Assembly (NCBI GenBank): GCA_035771175.1
Contig: CM069608.1
Coordinates: 24,558,519 to 24,622,518 of the forward strand
Direction: 5' to 3'
Length of the DNA stretch: 64,000 nucleotides
Source of the DNA: Paratinospora sagittata
Taxonomy: Eukaryota > Streptophyta > Magnoliopsida > Ranunculales > Menispermaceae
The position numbers and the translations under genes were made by a program. Below, in pieces: positions 10,323 through 21,660 of this stretch (position 1 is the first letter of the stretch; every line of letters begins with the position of its first letter). The notes under the pieces are model-generated. The model saw only the letters and a program-made list of their open reading frames with translations, did no database searches and was not told where the DNA came from.

Positions 10323-10478
10323 CTGTTGTAATTGAAAAATTTGTCAAAAGTGTGAGTGGCTCCTCAAAACCACAAGCGCCAAGGAAACCCAAGGATTCCA
10401 TACCTAGTTCTAGTAGATCCAAGAAGGATGAGGAGGCCGAAAGAAAAAGGAAAGGGAAGGGTCCAAGTACGAGCTAAA
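10323..10478 (+). pseudogene. End of the second LARD1 ORF after the LTR insertion
   Basis: Resumes the frame broken at 7269. The stretch is Ser/Pro/Lys-rich (VSGSSKPQAPRKPKD), then strongly charged with Lys/Arg/Glu (SKKDEEAERKRKGKG), and stops at TAA 10476-10478. The charged tail resembles a nuclear localisation signal or nucleic-acid-binding tail. Its continuity with 6412-7269 supports both the insertion boundaries and the reality of the ORF. Confidence 0.55.
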
Positions 10479-10555
10479 CCTGCCCACTTTTTGATATTTT
10501 CAAAAGGGGGAGAAGAGATTGCAGATATTAAGGTTAAGTTAGCTCAAGAGGGAAG

Positions 10556-10592
10556 CTACATGTAAGGGGAAGTCTACATGTAAGGGGGAGTT
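10556..10592 (+). other. Paired internal polypurine blocks
   Basis: Two copies of CATGTAAGGGG(G)A-AGT about 20 bases apart, upstream of the main polypurine tract. The same block occurs on the minus strand of LARD2 near 53985. They could act as extra plus-strand primers. Confidence 0.5.
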
Positions 10593-10767
10593 CTCGCGAA
10601 GTTATTGTATTCATTCTTATATATTGTACTGTTTGCAACCTATCTTGTAATTTTTATGATTGAAATCAGATAGAATTGACATGTCTGCAGAAACTATTCT
10701 AAATTCGTTGTATGTTTGAATACATGAATATAATTATCTGCATAGTCTCTGAGTATTTGAAATCAAC

Positions 10768-10781
10768 AAAAAGGGGGATAT
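10768..10781 (+). other. LARD1 polypurine tract
   Basis: AAAAAGGGGGATAT directly before the 3' LTR, as expected for the plus-strand primer. Confidence 0.85.
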
Positions 10782-11142
10782 TGTTATCTTATTAAACCCC
10801 ATGATATGAATGTTTTGATGATTCCAAATATCTCCAGTTTGTCTATCTAATGATCTTGTCAAGTGTTTTAGATTTATCAAGAATCAAGATCAAGGAACTG
10901 TGCTCACAAGCCTATTGAACATCACAAGTAAAGTTTTGTGTCTGTCAGTACTTAGAATGTAAAATCTATTGATCAACTTACTCTCGGCAAAGATTTAATC
11001 GTTTGCATATTTTGATCGTAACATTCTAAACGTACCTTATGACTTCTAAAGTATTTGATTTGATTAGAAAAACATAATGATGTTAATCATGTTTTATCAA
11101 GCTTTAATCGAGAAATGAAAATTTATTTTTATAGAGTCTTTC

Positions 11143-11690
11143 AGGACACTAATGTTTTAGCAGCACCCTCCTGAACTTGATGAGTCAGGACGCTGATAAA
11201 ATATTAGAACGCTCAAGGTTGAATTGAACTTCATTAGGACGCTTATATATAAGTAGCGACCTCCTTTTAAGTCAACCTTTGATCGCGTTAGGACGCTGAC
11301 TCAGTTTAAACTCGCTAGAAAATGTCTTAGTTTTTAATTGATTTTCATCTTTAAGGAAGCTGATAGTTATTAGTTGAATAAACTATCAGGACGCTACTTG
11401 TATAAGAACGCCCTTATCCTTAGAATCAACTTAATAACTTTCAGGACGTTTACTGTCTGTCAGCCAACTTAATAGTATTTTTAAATTGTTTAACGATTTT
11501 AGAACGCTTACTTATGAGTAGCACCCTCGTGCCTTTAAATATTTTAAAATAAAGCAGGATGCTAACTGTCTAGTAGCGCCCTCATATTTTAAGTCGTTTC
11601 ATTGTCAAAGTAAGTCAGGACACTTACGATTCAGTAGCGCCCTCATTTCATTGTTCAGTAGGACGCTGATACTCTATGAGCGCCCTCAAA
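11143..11690 (+). promoter_or_regulatory. U3 stem-pair array, LARD1 3' LTR
   Basis: Same series as in the 5' LTR, with its own substitutions: pairs near 11143, 11234, 11388, 11501, 11556, 11617 and 11659. Some pairs decayed in one LTR are intact in the other; the last is AGGACGCT/GAGCGCCCT here but AGGACGTT/GAGTGCCCT at 1409. Confidence 0.6.
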
Positions 11691-12354
11691 GGAACAGAAG
11701 AACAAAAATAATATTTTTGCTGTTCTGACACGTACATCTTTCTAGCCACCTTTTCAAAACAACTTTTCGCAAAAATCAACTTTCTGTATTAGTAAGAGAT
11801 ATTATCTGATTTATGAACCACATCTCTTAAACTTTCCTTATTCGTGAATCTAGAGAAAATCCAAATGTTCATGAAATGTGCAGTTGCCATTTTCGTGATA
11901 CATTCTAGCTGTTGTGAGTAAAGGTTCATATTTGAAACTCAAATTCAAATGAACAACAACTTCATCTCTTCTAGTCTATATATACCAGCACTTAACAATC
12001 TGTTAAGGCTACCGAAAATTCTCTCCGCCAAAACACTTTTTGAATGTTAGTCGAATTTTCATTTGAATAAAAAAGCTTAAGTCATTCTGGTTTCAAAGCG
12101 TTTTCTTTGAAACTCTACTTATTCAAAAGATTTTCATACTGAGCAAAAATTTCAATCTTTATCTGAAAATCTATTTGAAGGCTTGAACTGTTTTCACTCA
12201 AATTTTGAGCACTGTAATAACTTATATCATTCTTGCTGAAAGAGAAATTTGAGAGATAGTTCATAGGATACAGTTGTATTTATCTTCATATTTTGCATAT
12301 TGTATCAAGGTTGTAACAGTAGTTAGATGAACTACTGATATTCAACATGGTTAG

Positions 12355-12605
12355 GTCTTCTCACACTCGTAATTTGATAAACAGTCTTCTCACACTCGTA
12401 AGTTGAGAAACAGTCTTCTCACACCCGTAAGCTGAGAAACGGTAGTTCTCACACTCGTAAGTTGAGAAAGCTTAGGTTAGTCTCATAGCCGTAAGTTGGG
12501 ATAGGTTGGTCTCACGCCTGTAAGCTGAGCAATGTAACTGTTGTTCTCACACCTGCAAGTTAAGAAAAGGTATAACGGTTTGATTCTCACCCTGCAAGAG
12601 AATCC
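12355..12605 (+). other. Stem-loop array with constant loop, LARD1 3' LTR
   Basis: Eight units with stems TTCTCA/TGAGAA (first one decayed), TCTCA/TGGGA, CTCA/TGAG, TTCTCA/TAAGAA and GATTCTC/GAGAATC. Loops again carry CGTAAG or CGCAAG/TGCAAG. Confidence 0.75.
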
Positions 12606-12789
12606 CTTAGTGGTAAGGTTAAAATCCTAACTGAGGAGGTTAGGTAGTGGACGTAGGCAAGTAACTGAACCACTATAAATAGACTGTACATATTTATTTT
12701 TATTCCGCACTTTAACATTGTCATTGCATTCAATTTTAAATTGTCTAAGTGTCCAATTCACCCCCCTCTTCGACATATCTGGGCCAACA

Positions 12790-13028
12790 GTTTAGTCGTT
12801 TTTCTCTTTGAAATAGATCAAAATCTTTGATTTGTTTATCTGAACTGAATGAGGCTTTCAAATTTACTGCTCTTGATTTCATATTCATCTGAAAATTTAA
12901 TTCCATTGCTGAACAATTTCTGTGTGAGCTTCAATGTGCTCTGTAAGTTGTGCTTTTCATATTGATTTTTGGTAAGAGAATCAAATCTATAAACCTATAA
13001 CTTCTGTTCTAAAGTGAAGGTGAGTCAC
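12790..13028 (+). repeat. Tandem-array monomer 0, right part
   Basis: Continues the monomer interrupted at 532: GTTTAGTCGTTTTTCTC through to GGTGAGTCAC, then the Athila 5' LTR starts at once. In intact monomers the next base is also the start of TGATAAG. Confidence 0.85.
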
Positions 13029-14505
13029 TGATAAGTTGAGTTTTAGTAATTAGTTTGCATGTTAATTTGTTAGATTTTTAGGTTCATTTAGTTCGTTTTT
13101 AGGTGTTTTTGCACGATTAGTATAATTAGTTGTTTTAGATGCATTTAGGTTTTATCTTAGGTTTTAATCAATTTTTATCATGAATAAATGACTTTTTGAT
13201 ACATATGAATATCATAGAAGTCATATGTTTTGAGTACATTTCATTATAGTTAATACTTTTATTAATTGCATAGAATTTACAATTGTTTATACTTTGTTTT
13301 GTAGGTAAATAAAGAGCTTAAAAGTGGGTTGAAACAAGGTTCAAATGGTTTTCAAAAGAAGTCAAGAACATGTGCAAGAAATGTGCAAAAAGTGGAGAAA
13401 ATCGGCTAAGTCCACAAACCACCACCACCCAACACCTGAGGCTGGGCGCCGCGACGCTAGTAACCTAGAATTACGGGATTGCATTTTTTTGGCGAGTTTG
13501 GAAGCCCTTTTTTGTCTTTTCACTCATGGATGTATGTAGCTCGTTTTAGGGTTTGTTTAGAGGATATCTTTCATTCTAGTAGAATTAGATAGCAACTAAT
13601 TAAGGTTAGGGTTAAGAAAAGGAGGCAAGAGAAGAATACAAGGATGGAAGAGTTGCAAGTTCAAGCTTGAAGAAGAAGGGGGTTTTCTATACTTTTATTT
13701 CTATTAGAACTTGTGTTTTATGATTTCTTCTTTTAATATCTCTCTTGTACTCATGTATTTGAATATGAGCTAAACATTTGATCTAGAGGTTTAATTGATC
13801 TATGTTGATTTTATGGTTTGATTATTATTTGTATGTTCTTGATTGATAATGTGGGTTTATTTGCAATTTCCAACTCTTAATGCTTTCCACATTTTGGATG
13901 ACCTTAGATTTGATATCTATCACTTGGAAAAGGGGATATTGAATTGGATTGGGAAAATTGCAACCTAGGGTTATTGTATCGTGTTGGAAAACCTACAATG
14001 CCCTTGGAAATCATTCAAAAATAAGTCCCAAATCTTAATGCATGTTTAATTCATTAGTTTATCACTTGAGAAAGGGAATTAATCTGTTGAGCATAGATAA
14101 TTGAACTATCACTTGGAATAGGGGTTTAATTGAATTAGATCTATGATTTATAAATCTATGAATTAATCGTTTACATGACATTTTGAAAACCATAAGTGAA
14201 GACATAGTGATATTAATCCTCTAGAGTTTTTAATCATTGATTTTCTCTATTTTCTATCCAAATTACATCGTTTAGTTTTAATTGTTGCTTATTTTACTTT
14301 TAGTACTCAATTCATCAAATATTGCTTATTTTATTTTTAGTACTCAATTCATCAAATATTGATCATCTAGATAAAACTTAGAGTTAGCATAATTTCAGGT
14401 ATTAAAACATAGTTTTGCTAATCCTTGAGGACGATAACGCGGTATTCACTGGTATATATTATAACTTGATATTCGTACACTTGCGAATTTAAATTTATTG
14501 CATCA
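13029..14505 (+). repeat. Athila 5' LTR (1,477 bp)
   Basis: Starts TGATAAGTTGAG and ends TTATTGCATCA, both usual for Athila LTRs. The first ~270 bases (to about 13298) match the head of every array monomer. Holds a short internal duplication around 14290-14360 (TTATTTTACTTTTAGTACTC twice). No gene. Confidence 0.85.
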
Positions 14506-14511
14506 AGTTTT

Positions 14512-14530
14512 TGGTGTAGTTGCCAGGGAT
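14512..14530 (+). other. Degenerate Athila primer binding site
   Basis: TGGTGTAGTTGCCAGGGAT, the Athila site TGGCGCCGTTGCCGGGGAT with C/T and G/A changes, which fits decay of methylated cytosines. Confidence 0.75.
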
Positions 14531-14651
14531 TGGCTTAATTCTATCATTTTAGTACCGATACCAAGTAACTCTAGTCTTAATCTAGAATATTTACCTTTAT
14601 TTGTTATTTTCTGATTTTTATTCTCTTTTCTTGTTAGAGTGTGATTGGTTG

Positions 14652-16400
14652 ATGCGAAGGACTCAAAGTGTTAAACTTGTGCCTCTTGACCCCGAAATTG
14701 AAAGAACTATTGGTAGGTTGAGAATATACCAAAGAGTTGAAGAGCCAGCCATGGCAAAAGGGAATGATCAATTGCCATTGAGAGATTATTTCAAGCCCAT
14801 GGTGAACAACAATTTCTCTGGCATTACAAGACTACCCATAAATGCCAACAATTTTGAATTAAAGCCTTCCTTGATCACAATGGTACAACAACACCAGTTT
14901 GGTGAAGTACCTCAAGAAGATCCAATGGTCCACATCAACACTTTTTTAGAGATGTGTGACACAGTGAAAATAAACAGGGTCCTGGAAAAGCAAATAAGAC
15001 TGAGATTGTTCTTATTTTCATTAAGGGAAAAAACAAGATCATGGCACAAATCTCTACTACCTGGGAACATTACTACATGGGAGGAGATGCTCCAAAAGTT
15101 TCTTCAGAAATTCTTCACACCTACAAGGATATCACAGCTGAGAGCAGAGATCAGTCAATTCAGACAATTGGAGCCTGAATTGTTTTATGAGGCTTGGAAA
15201 AGATTTAAAGACCTACTGAGAATATGTCCTCAACATGGGTACCAAGAGTGGTTGTAGATTCAGATGTTTTACAATGCCATGACCTTATCTACAAGGTCAT
15301 TAATTGATGTTGCAACAGGAGGAAGACTATTGGGGAAGACAACGAATGAAGCCTTGATGTTGATTGAAAAGATGGCTTCCAATACATATGAGCATGCAGT
15401 GAGAGGGTACTAATCAAGAAAGTGGCTGGTTTACATGAGGTTGATCAAATGATCTCATTATTTTCACAAATGGCTAGTATGTTGCATCGCATGGCAGCTT
15501 TATCTGAGAAGGTTTCCACTCTACAAGGAAGCTATTCATCTTACGTAACATCCATTGCAGTAGCAAGTTCAATTCCTCAAGGTTTTGGTGGTCAAAAAGA
15601 GCAAGTAAAGTTTGAGAACAACAGATTGTACAACTGTAGAAGCAACCAAGACAACTACAGAGGGAACCAAGGCGGCACTCAAGTGCCAAATCTGTACCAT
15701 CCGGGGGTTAACAATCATGAAAATTTTTCCTACTCTAATAATAGAAATGTGTTGCAACCACCGGTGTTCAATTCACAAGTACCAGAGAAGAAGTCTCCAC
15801 TTGAAGACATTTTGGCCAAGTTCATTGGAGAGACATCCAACAAGTTTGAGAAGATTGAGTCTAGGATTAACGAGAGACATCCAACAAGTTTGAGAAGACT
15901 GAGTCTAGGATTAACAACATTGAGACTTATATGGGCAACATGTCTGCTTCAATCAAGAACTTGGAAGTACAAATTGGGCAGATTGCGTTCTCAATCAATG
16001 GCCAACAAAGAAGCTCCTTCCTAAGCAACACAAAGGTGAACCCAAAGGAACAGCGTAAGGCTATCAAATTGAGAAGTGGAAAAGAAGTAGAAAGTGATCC
16101 TTTACCAACAAATGTAAAGCCTACCACTTCTTCATCATCCAGTCCATCACCATCCTCACATACCCAAGAAGAAGTTGAAGACGAAATTCTACAGAAAGGC
16201 AAAGGAGTTGCTAATGAGAAGGAAAAAGAAGAGAAGAAAGATGACTATGTACCGGGTCGTATCACATTTTCAGACAATTCGCCTATTCCTAAGAACCCAA
16301 TTCAATATCCTCAACGTTTTGCAAAGAAAAAGCTTGATGAATAGTTTGCAAAAATTTTGGATATTTTTAAGAAGATTCACATCAACACTTCTTTTGCAGA
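14652..16400 (+). pseudogene. gag: Athila Gag, broken
   Basis: The likely start is ATG 14652 (MRRTQSVKL). An Arg/Pro-rich N-terminus is followed by the Athila capsid region: FELKPSLITMVQQHQFGEV, then ISQLRAEISQFRQLEPE and ATGGRLLGKTTNEA. The C-terminal part is Asn/Gln-rich and later Ser/Lys/Glu-rich (16120-16250). Breaks: TAG at 15255-15257; frame change near 15405; a 44-bp tandem duplication at about 15830-15915 that shifts the frame; TAG at 16342-16344; another frame change near 16395. The 44-bp duplication by itself accounts for the frame difference between the two halves. Gag would form the particle in the cytoplasm; this copy cannot. Confidence 0.8.
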
Positions 16401-16401
16401 T

Positions 16402-17029
16402 GCCCAACTATGCCAAGTTCATAAAGGACGTGATGTCTAAGAAAATGAAGCTAGAGGAGTTTGAAACTGTCAAATTCACTGAGGAGTGCAGTGCCATTTT
16501 GCAGAAGAAGTTGCCCTAGAAGCTCAAAGATCCAGAGAGTTTTACTATTCCTTGTGTAATTGGTACTTCTTCTTTTGATAAAGTTTTGGGTGATCTTGGT
16601 GCTAGCATTAACTTAATGCCCTTGTCTGTTTTTGGGAAGATTGGGTTGGGGGAAGTAAAGCCTACCACAATATTATTGCAATTGTCAGATCGATTTATCA
16701 CATATCCAAGAGGCATTATTGAAGATGTATTGGTGAAAATGGACAAGTTTATCTTTCTCGTTGATTTTGTAGTACTGGATATGGAGGAAGATGATGAGAT
16801 TTCACTCATTCTTGGAAGACCTTTCCTTGCTACTGGTCGGGCCTTAATTGATGTGCATAAGGGAGAACTCACTTTGAGAGTTAATGATGAAGAGGTTGTC
16901 TTCAATATATACAAATCTTTGCGATTTCCAGCAGAAAAGAGCTCATGTTATAGAGTGGACATTGTTGAGAGATGTATTCAAAAGGTAAGAATGGAGACAT
17001 CACTAGTGAATGCACCAAGCCAGAGTTAA
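16402..17029 (+). pseudogene. Athila aspartic protease
   Basis: Begins with the conserved linker (MPNYAKFIKDVMSKKMKLEE), has a TAG at 16517-16519, then the retropepsin fold: the active site DLGASINLMP near 16590, a DFVVLDME strand, and ILGRPFLATGRALIDV near 16810-16850. The Asp of the D-L-G-A motif is present. In a live element it would cut the Gag-Pol polyprotein as a dimer. Open from 16520 to TAA 17027-17029; inactive in practice because the upstream frame is broken. Confidence 0.8.
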
Positions 17030-17084
17030 AGCCTCTTCCAGATCATCTCAGATATGCTTTTCTGGGCAAGAATGATGCATTTCA

Positions 17085-18330
17085 GTGATCATTTCATCCA
17101 TCTTGTCTAATGTTCAAGAGGAAAAGTTGCTGAGGATCCTAAGGGAGCACAAATCCGCTATTTGGGGGACAATTGTAGACATAAAGAGCATCAGTCCATC
17201 TATTTGCATGCACAAGATGCTCATGGACGGCTCATACAAGCCCACAGTGGAACATCAGAGGAGGTTGAATCCTGCAATGAAAGAAGTGGTCAAGGCTGAG
17301 ATACTGAAATGGCTCAAGGCAGGCATCATTTATGTCATATCTTATTCATTATGGGTAAGCCCTATACATGTTGTACCTAAAAAATGAGGTATCACATTGA
17401 TCAAGAATGAAAAAGATGAAATGATCTCCTCACGTATAGTTACTGGTTGGAGGGTGTGCATCGATTATAGAAAGTTAAATAAGGCCACCAGAAAAGATCA
17501 TTTTCCATTGCCCTTCATTGATTTAATGTTGGACCGTTTGATAGGGTTTGAGTACTATTGTTTCCTTGATGGATATTCTGGGTATAATCAGATTGTCATT
17601 GCTTCAGAGGACCAGAAGAAGACTACATTCACATGTCCCTATGACACTTTTGCCTTTAGGAGGATGTCCTTTGGGTTGTGCAATGCTCCAGCCACTTTTC
17701 AGAGATGCATGATGGCCATATTTGCTGACTTTATTGAGGAAGTGATGGAGGTCTTCACGGATGATTTCTCTATTTTTGGGTCTTCTTTTGATCATTGTTG
17801 GAAGAATCTTTCACTTGTGTTACAAAGATGTGAGGAGAAGAACCTTGTTCTCAATTGGGAGAAGTGTCATTTTATGGTACAAGAAGGAATAGTTTTGGGA
17901 CATCGAGTTTCTTCCAAAGAGTTGGAGGTCGACAAAGCTAAGATTGTGGCAATTGAGAAACTTATGGATCCAACCAATGTCAAGGGTATAAGAAGCTTTC
18001 TTGGACATGCTGGATTTTACAGACGGTTTATTAAGGACTTCTCCAAGATTACTAAGCCTTTTTGTAATCTCTTGGAGAAGAATGTGCAATTTATCTTTGA
18101 TGAAGCATGTATACGAGCTTTTGATAACTTGAAGAAAACACTAATTTCAGCTCCCATCATGATAGTGCCCAATTGGACAGAGCCATTCGAGTTAATGTGT
18201 GATGCCGGTGATTATGCAATTGGAGTTGTGTTGAATCAGAGGAGAGATAAGATCTTCACAGCCATATACTATGCCAGTAGAACTTTGGATAGGGCCCAAA
18301 GAAATTACACCACCACAAAAAAAAAAAGAA
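17085..18330 (+). pseudogene. Athila reverse transcriptase
   Basis: One frame with a TGA at 17385-17387. Fingers/palm motifs: [65 protein letters not shown], then the catalytic box VFTDDFSIFG near 17750 with both Asp. Next come VLGHRVS and the connection [18 protein letters not shown]. RNase H begins at 18180 (FELMCDAGDYAIG). The frame is lost in a run of A at about 18318-18328, a typical slippage site. Function in a live copy: copying of element RNA into DNA in the particle. Confidence 0.85.
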
Positions 18331-18783
18331 TTATTGGCAGTGGTCTTTTCTTGTGATAAGTTCAGGCCTTATCTTGTTGGTTCTAAGGTCATTATGTACA
18401 CAAATCATGCGGCCATTCGTTATCTTTTTGCTAAGAAGGATGCCAAGCCCAGGTTGATTAGATGGATTCTCTTCTTTCAAGAGTTTGATCTTGATATCAA
18501 GGTTAAGAAAGGAAGTGAGAATGTGGTAGTTGATCACCTTGCTAGGGTACAAACACAAGCAAAAGATGATGTGGGGCTTATTCAAGAAGCATTTCCAGAT
18601 GAAAAGTTGTATGCCTTGAGTGAGAAGCTTCCTTGGTACGCAGATTTGGTCAATTTTGTGGCTAGTGGCATTTTACTACCAGACATCTCCTCAGCTCAGA
18701 AGAAAAAGTTCCTCCATAATGCTAGATTTTATATGTGGGATGAGCCATTCTTATACAAGAGGTGCAATGATCAAATAATCTGA
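18316..18783 (+). pseudogene. Athila RNase H end and linker
   Basis: Continues RNase H in another frame after the A-run: ELLAVVFSCDKFRPYLVGSK (the Glu of the RNase H triad is in ELLAVV), YTNHAAIRYLFAKK (with Asn where the third Asp is usual), VKKGSENVVVDHLAR. The linker to integrase follows, with a TGA at 18781-18783. The Asp to Asn change would itself weaken RNase H. The frame continues into integrase. Confidence 0.8.
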
Positions 18784-18786
18784 AGA

Positions 18787-19992
18787 TGGGTGCCAGAAAG
18801 TGAAGTTCAAGCCATCCTCAGAGATTGTCACTCTTCCTTGTATGGTAGTCATTTTGGTCACCAAAGAACTGCTTACAAAGTCTTTCAAAGTGGGTGTTAT
18901 TTGCCAACCTTGTTCAAGGATAGTTATGTGATTGTGAAGTCATGTGATAGGAGCCAAAGAAAAGGGAATATTTCCAAACGTGATGAGATGCCCATGAAGA
19001 CTTTTGTTGAGGTTGAATTATTTGATGTGTGGGGCATTGATTTCATTAGACCATTCCCATCCTCCAATGGAAAGCTATATATTTTGTTGGAGGTTGATTA
19101 TGTGTCAAAATGGGTTGAATTCATTGTTACTACCACAAATGATGCTCGGGTTGTGTTGAAATTCCATCGGAAGAATATTTTCACAAGATTTGGTACTCCA
19201 AGAGCCATCATAAGTGATGAAGGCTCCCACTTTTGCAACAAGCTTTTTAAGGCTCTACTTTCCAAGTATGGAGTGAAGCATAAAGTCTCTTTGGCCTATC
19301 ATCTACATTCTAATGGGCAAGCCGAGGTCTCCAACCTGGAAGTGAAAAGAATTTTGGAGAAGATTGTGAGCACTAATAGGAAAGATTGGGCATTGAAGCT
19401 TGATGATGCTTTATGGGTTTACCGCACCGCCTACAAAACATCTATTGGAATGTCTCCGTATAAACTTATCTTTGGCAAGTCTTGTCATTTACCATGTGAG
19501 TTGGAGCATCGAGCTTATTGGGCAATAAGGAAATTGAATTTTGATAAGAAGGCTTGTGGAGAGCAAAGGATGCTTCAACTCAATGAAATGGAAGAGTTTA
19601 GACAAGATGCCTTTGAGAATGCTAAAATCTACAAGGAGAGAACCAAGGGTTGGCATGACAAGCATATCTTGAAGATCTACAAGGAGAGAACCAAGGGTTG
19701 ACATGACAAGCATTTGTTGAAGAAAAAGTTTCTTTTGTGGCAACAAGTCCTCCTCTACAATTCAAGACTAAGACTCTTTCTAGGAATGTTTAAGTCTAGG
19801 CGGTTCAGGCCAGTTCTTGTCACAAAATTTTTCCCCTATGGAGCGGTAGAGTTACAACGCCAAGAAGGTAGAAGTTTGTTTCAAGTGAACGGGCAAATGG
19901 TGAAGCACTACCATGGAGCATTTGATCCAAGCAAGGAAAAAGCTACCTCCTTCATCAACCATCTTGAGCAAGAAAAGAGAAAGACTAGGTAA
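18787..19992 (+). pseudogene. Athila integrase
   Basis: The N-terminal zinc-binding region has [15 protein letters not shown] and ends CDRSQRKGN, where the second Cys of the CxxC pair is Ser. The catalytic D-D-35-E triad is present: Asp 19039, Asp 19216, Glu 19324, with 35 residues between the last two. The core ends with [17 protein letters not shown] 48-bp tandem duplication (IYKERTKG twice, about 19630-19710) follows and a TGA lies at 19699-19701. The C-terminal domain resumes from 19714 with LYNSRLRLF, PYGAVEL and VNGQMVKHYHG, ending at TAG 19990-19992. It would insert element DNA in the nucleus; this copy is inactive. Confidence 0.85.
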
Positions 19993-20244
19993 AGACTATA
20001 AAGAAGTGCTTGTTGGAAGGCAACCCAACCGAATTTTAGTTTTTATGTTTTATTTTCATTTTAGTCATTGTAGTATAGATTTTGACTTTTTACTTTCCAC
20101 TAATGACATTCTTTTTTGTCCCTTTCACGTTTTGATTCAAGTTTGGGGGTCCTTGGTGTTACTAAGAAAAAGAGAAGAATTTTAGAGCCTTCTACCCTCG
20201 TGGGTTAGGGAGTATCGTTACCCTTCTCTTTATGTGAATATTTT

Positions 20245-20283
20245 TGCATTGAGGACAATGCCAACTTTAAGTTTGGGGGGGAG
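20245..20283 (+). other. Athila post-pol G-tract motif
   Basis: GAGGACAATGCC then TTTAAGTTTGGGGGGG. This pair of motifs follows pol in many Athila elements; it may be an internal polypurine tract. Confidence 0.6.
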
Positions 20284-21273
20284 TTTGAATTCTTGGTGTC
20301 TTTAGTGTAAATTTTTAAAATTTTTGTGAAAAGTTTTGTTTTCCATGCATTTTGATCAATGAATAATTCCATATTCCATTATGAGTTTGATTTGATTTGA
20401 TCATGTATGGATGATCTAGGATAGGATTTGAACTCATTTTTTAGTATAACCCTTGGAAAACTAGATTGTACTCTTTAGTTTGTATTGTTGATCTACTTTG
20501 CCATGTTTATTGAACATTCTCGTTGACTTTTGAGCATTAAATTAGGATCATGAGTTCCACTTGTTTGCTTAAATCAAGATTATGCAAGTTAAGTACCTTT
20601 AGATCTCATTTTTAAACTGAACTCTAGAACTTGTTTGATCACTTCATGAGGAAAGATCCTAGAAATCACACTATGAGAGATATGATTTAGGCCATTTTTT
20701 TGATAGATTGAGCCATAAAGCACCTAGCTATTATATTACCCCTAGTCATCCTATTTTAAGCCATTTACCCTATTTATTGTCACCAAAATTGATTAGCCAA
20801 GGCCTTTGATTGAATTTTCCTTGTTTTTACCTAAGCACTCTAAACTCTTTGAAAAATGTGAGTTGTGTTTGTTTTGGGTATTTTTGCATGGGAAAGTATG
20901 TGAATATGGGCGTGGAATGAAAATGTATAAGAAGGTGATGAGAAAAGGTTCAAAATGCGTGTTTCATGCGGAAAAGAAAAAGAAAAAGATGAAGAATGAA
21001 AAGAAAAGAAAGAAAAGAAAAATCGTGTTTCTTCATCTATGTATGGAAGTGACATAAGTTGGCAGTGTATATGTGGGTAATGTGAATAAAAAATGTGAAA
21101 AATCTTGGTTGGGTAATGTTTGGTTTTGGTTCATGTGTAAGGTATGGGATGTGTGCAAAAATTGTTGATGTAACAACGATGTCTTGGGTGTATTAAGCTT
21201 CATTTTATCCACTTTGACATACCCTTAGCCCTAGCCTTACATTACAAGCTATTTAAAGACCTATTGATCTTGA
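20284..21273 (+). other. Athila 3' interior, no gene seen
   Basis: AT-rich with a purine-rich patch (20970-21020, AAAAG runs). Short frames on both strands match no known family. In other Athila elements an env-like ORF can lie here; I find none. Confidence 0.6.
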
Positions 21274-21500
21274 TGTTGGCCCAAATATGTCCAAAAGGAA
21301 GGGGGGTGAATTGGACACTTAGTAGATTTTAACCTTTCTTTAAATTGTGCGGAATAATGAAAGCAGATTAAAGAACGTATGGCAATGAGATACAGTAAAT
21401 GTAAATGGGACAAAGCAAGCAGGATTTATAGTGGTTCGGCCGCTCCTACATCCACTACCTAACCTCCTCAGTTAGGATTTGTTCAAACTCCACTATGGAC

Positions 21501-21660
21501 CTTCTAACGGGTGAAGATCAAACCAGAACACTTTCTCTACTTACAGGTGAGAGAGAACCTATTCTTAACTTACTTGTGTGAGAAGACCGCTTATAACTTT
21601 GAGCAACACTTGTTCTGACTCAGTGACTTACCCGTCACTACAATATGATTACAAAATGAG
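21501..21660 (-). other. Stem-loop array, solo LTR
   Basis: Stems on the plus strand: CTTC/GAAG at 21501/21513 with loop TAACGGGT; TTCTCT/AGAGAA at 21533/21552 with loop containing TTACAGG; TTCTTA/TGAGAA at 21562/21579 with an 11-nt loop containing CTTAC. Reverse-complemented, the loops read ACCCGTTA, CCTGTAAG and AAGTAAG, so they belong to the same class as LARD1. Confidence 0.65.

Larger units (their letters stand above)
533..12789 (+). mobile_element. LARD1: non-autonomous LTR retrotransposon, copia-type origin
   Basis: The two LTRs (533-2513 and 10782-12789) both start TGTTATCT and end GGGCCAACA. The element is flanked by a perfect 5-bp duplication GTTTA (528-532 and 12790-12794). A primer site TGGTATCAGAGC lies two bases after the 5' LTR, and a polypurine tract AAAAAGGGGGATAT abuts the 3' LTR. 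The interior holds a decayed copia gag and a second multi-part reading frame but no protease, integrase, RT or RNase H, so it depended on another element for mobilisation. The first 100 bases of the LTRs differ at about eight places, mostly C/T or G/A, so insertion is not recent. It was later hit by a 3,053-bp LTR at 7270. The two LTRs alone make a third of its length. Confidence 0.9.
10782..12789 (+). repeat. LARD1 3' LTR (2,008 bp)
   Basis: Collinear with 533-2513. Keeps the U3 stem-pair array (11143-11690), the TATA box (11975-11986) and the transcribed stem-loop array (12355-12605). It has eight stem-loop units where the 5' LTR has seven; the extra unit carries a decayed stem (TTCTCA/TGATAA). 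Followed by target duplication GTTTA 12790-12794. Confidence 0.9.

Noticed and set aside
20284..21273. Athila env-like ORF
   Set aside because: No frame longer than about 85 codons and no signal or membrane pattern kept.
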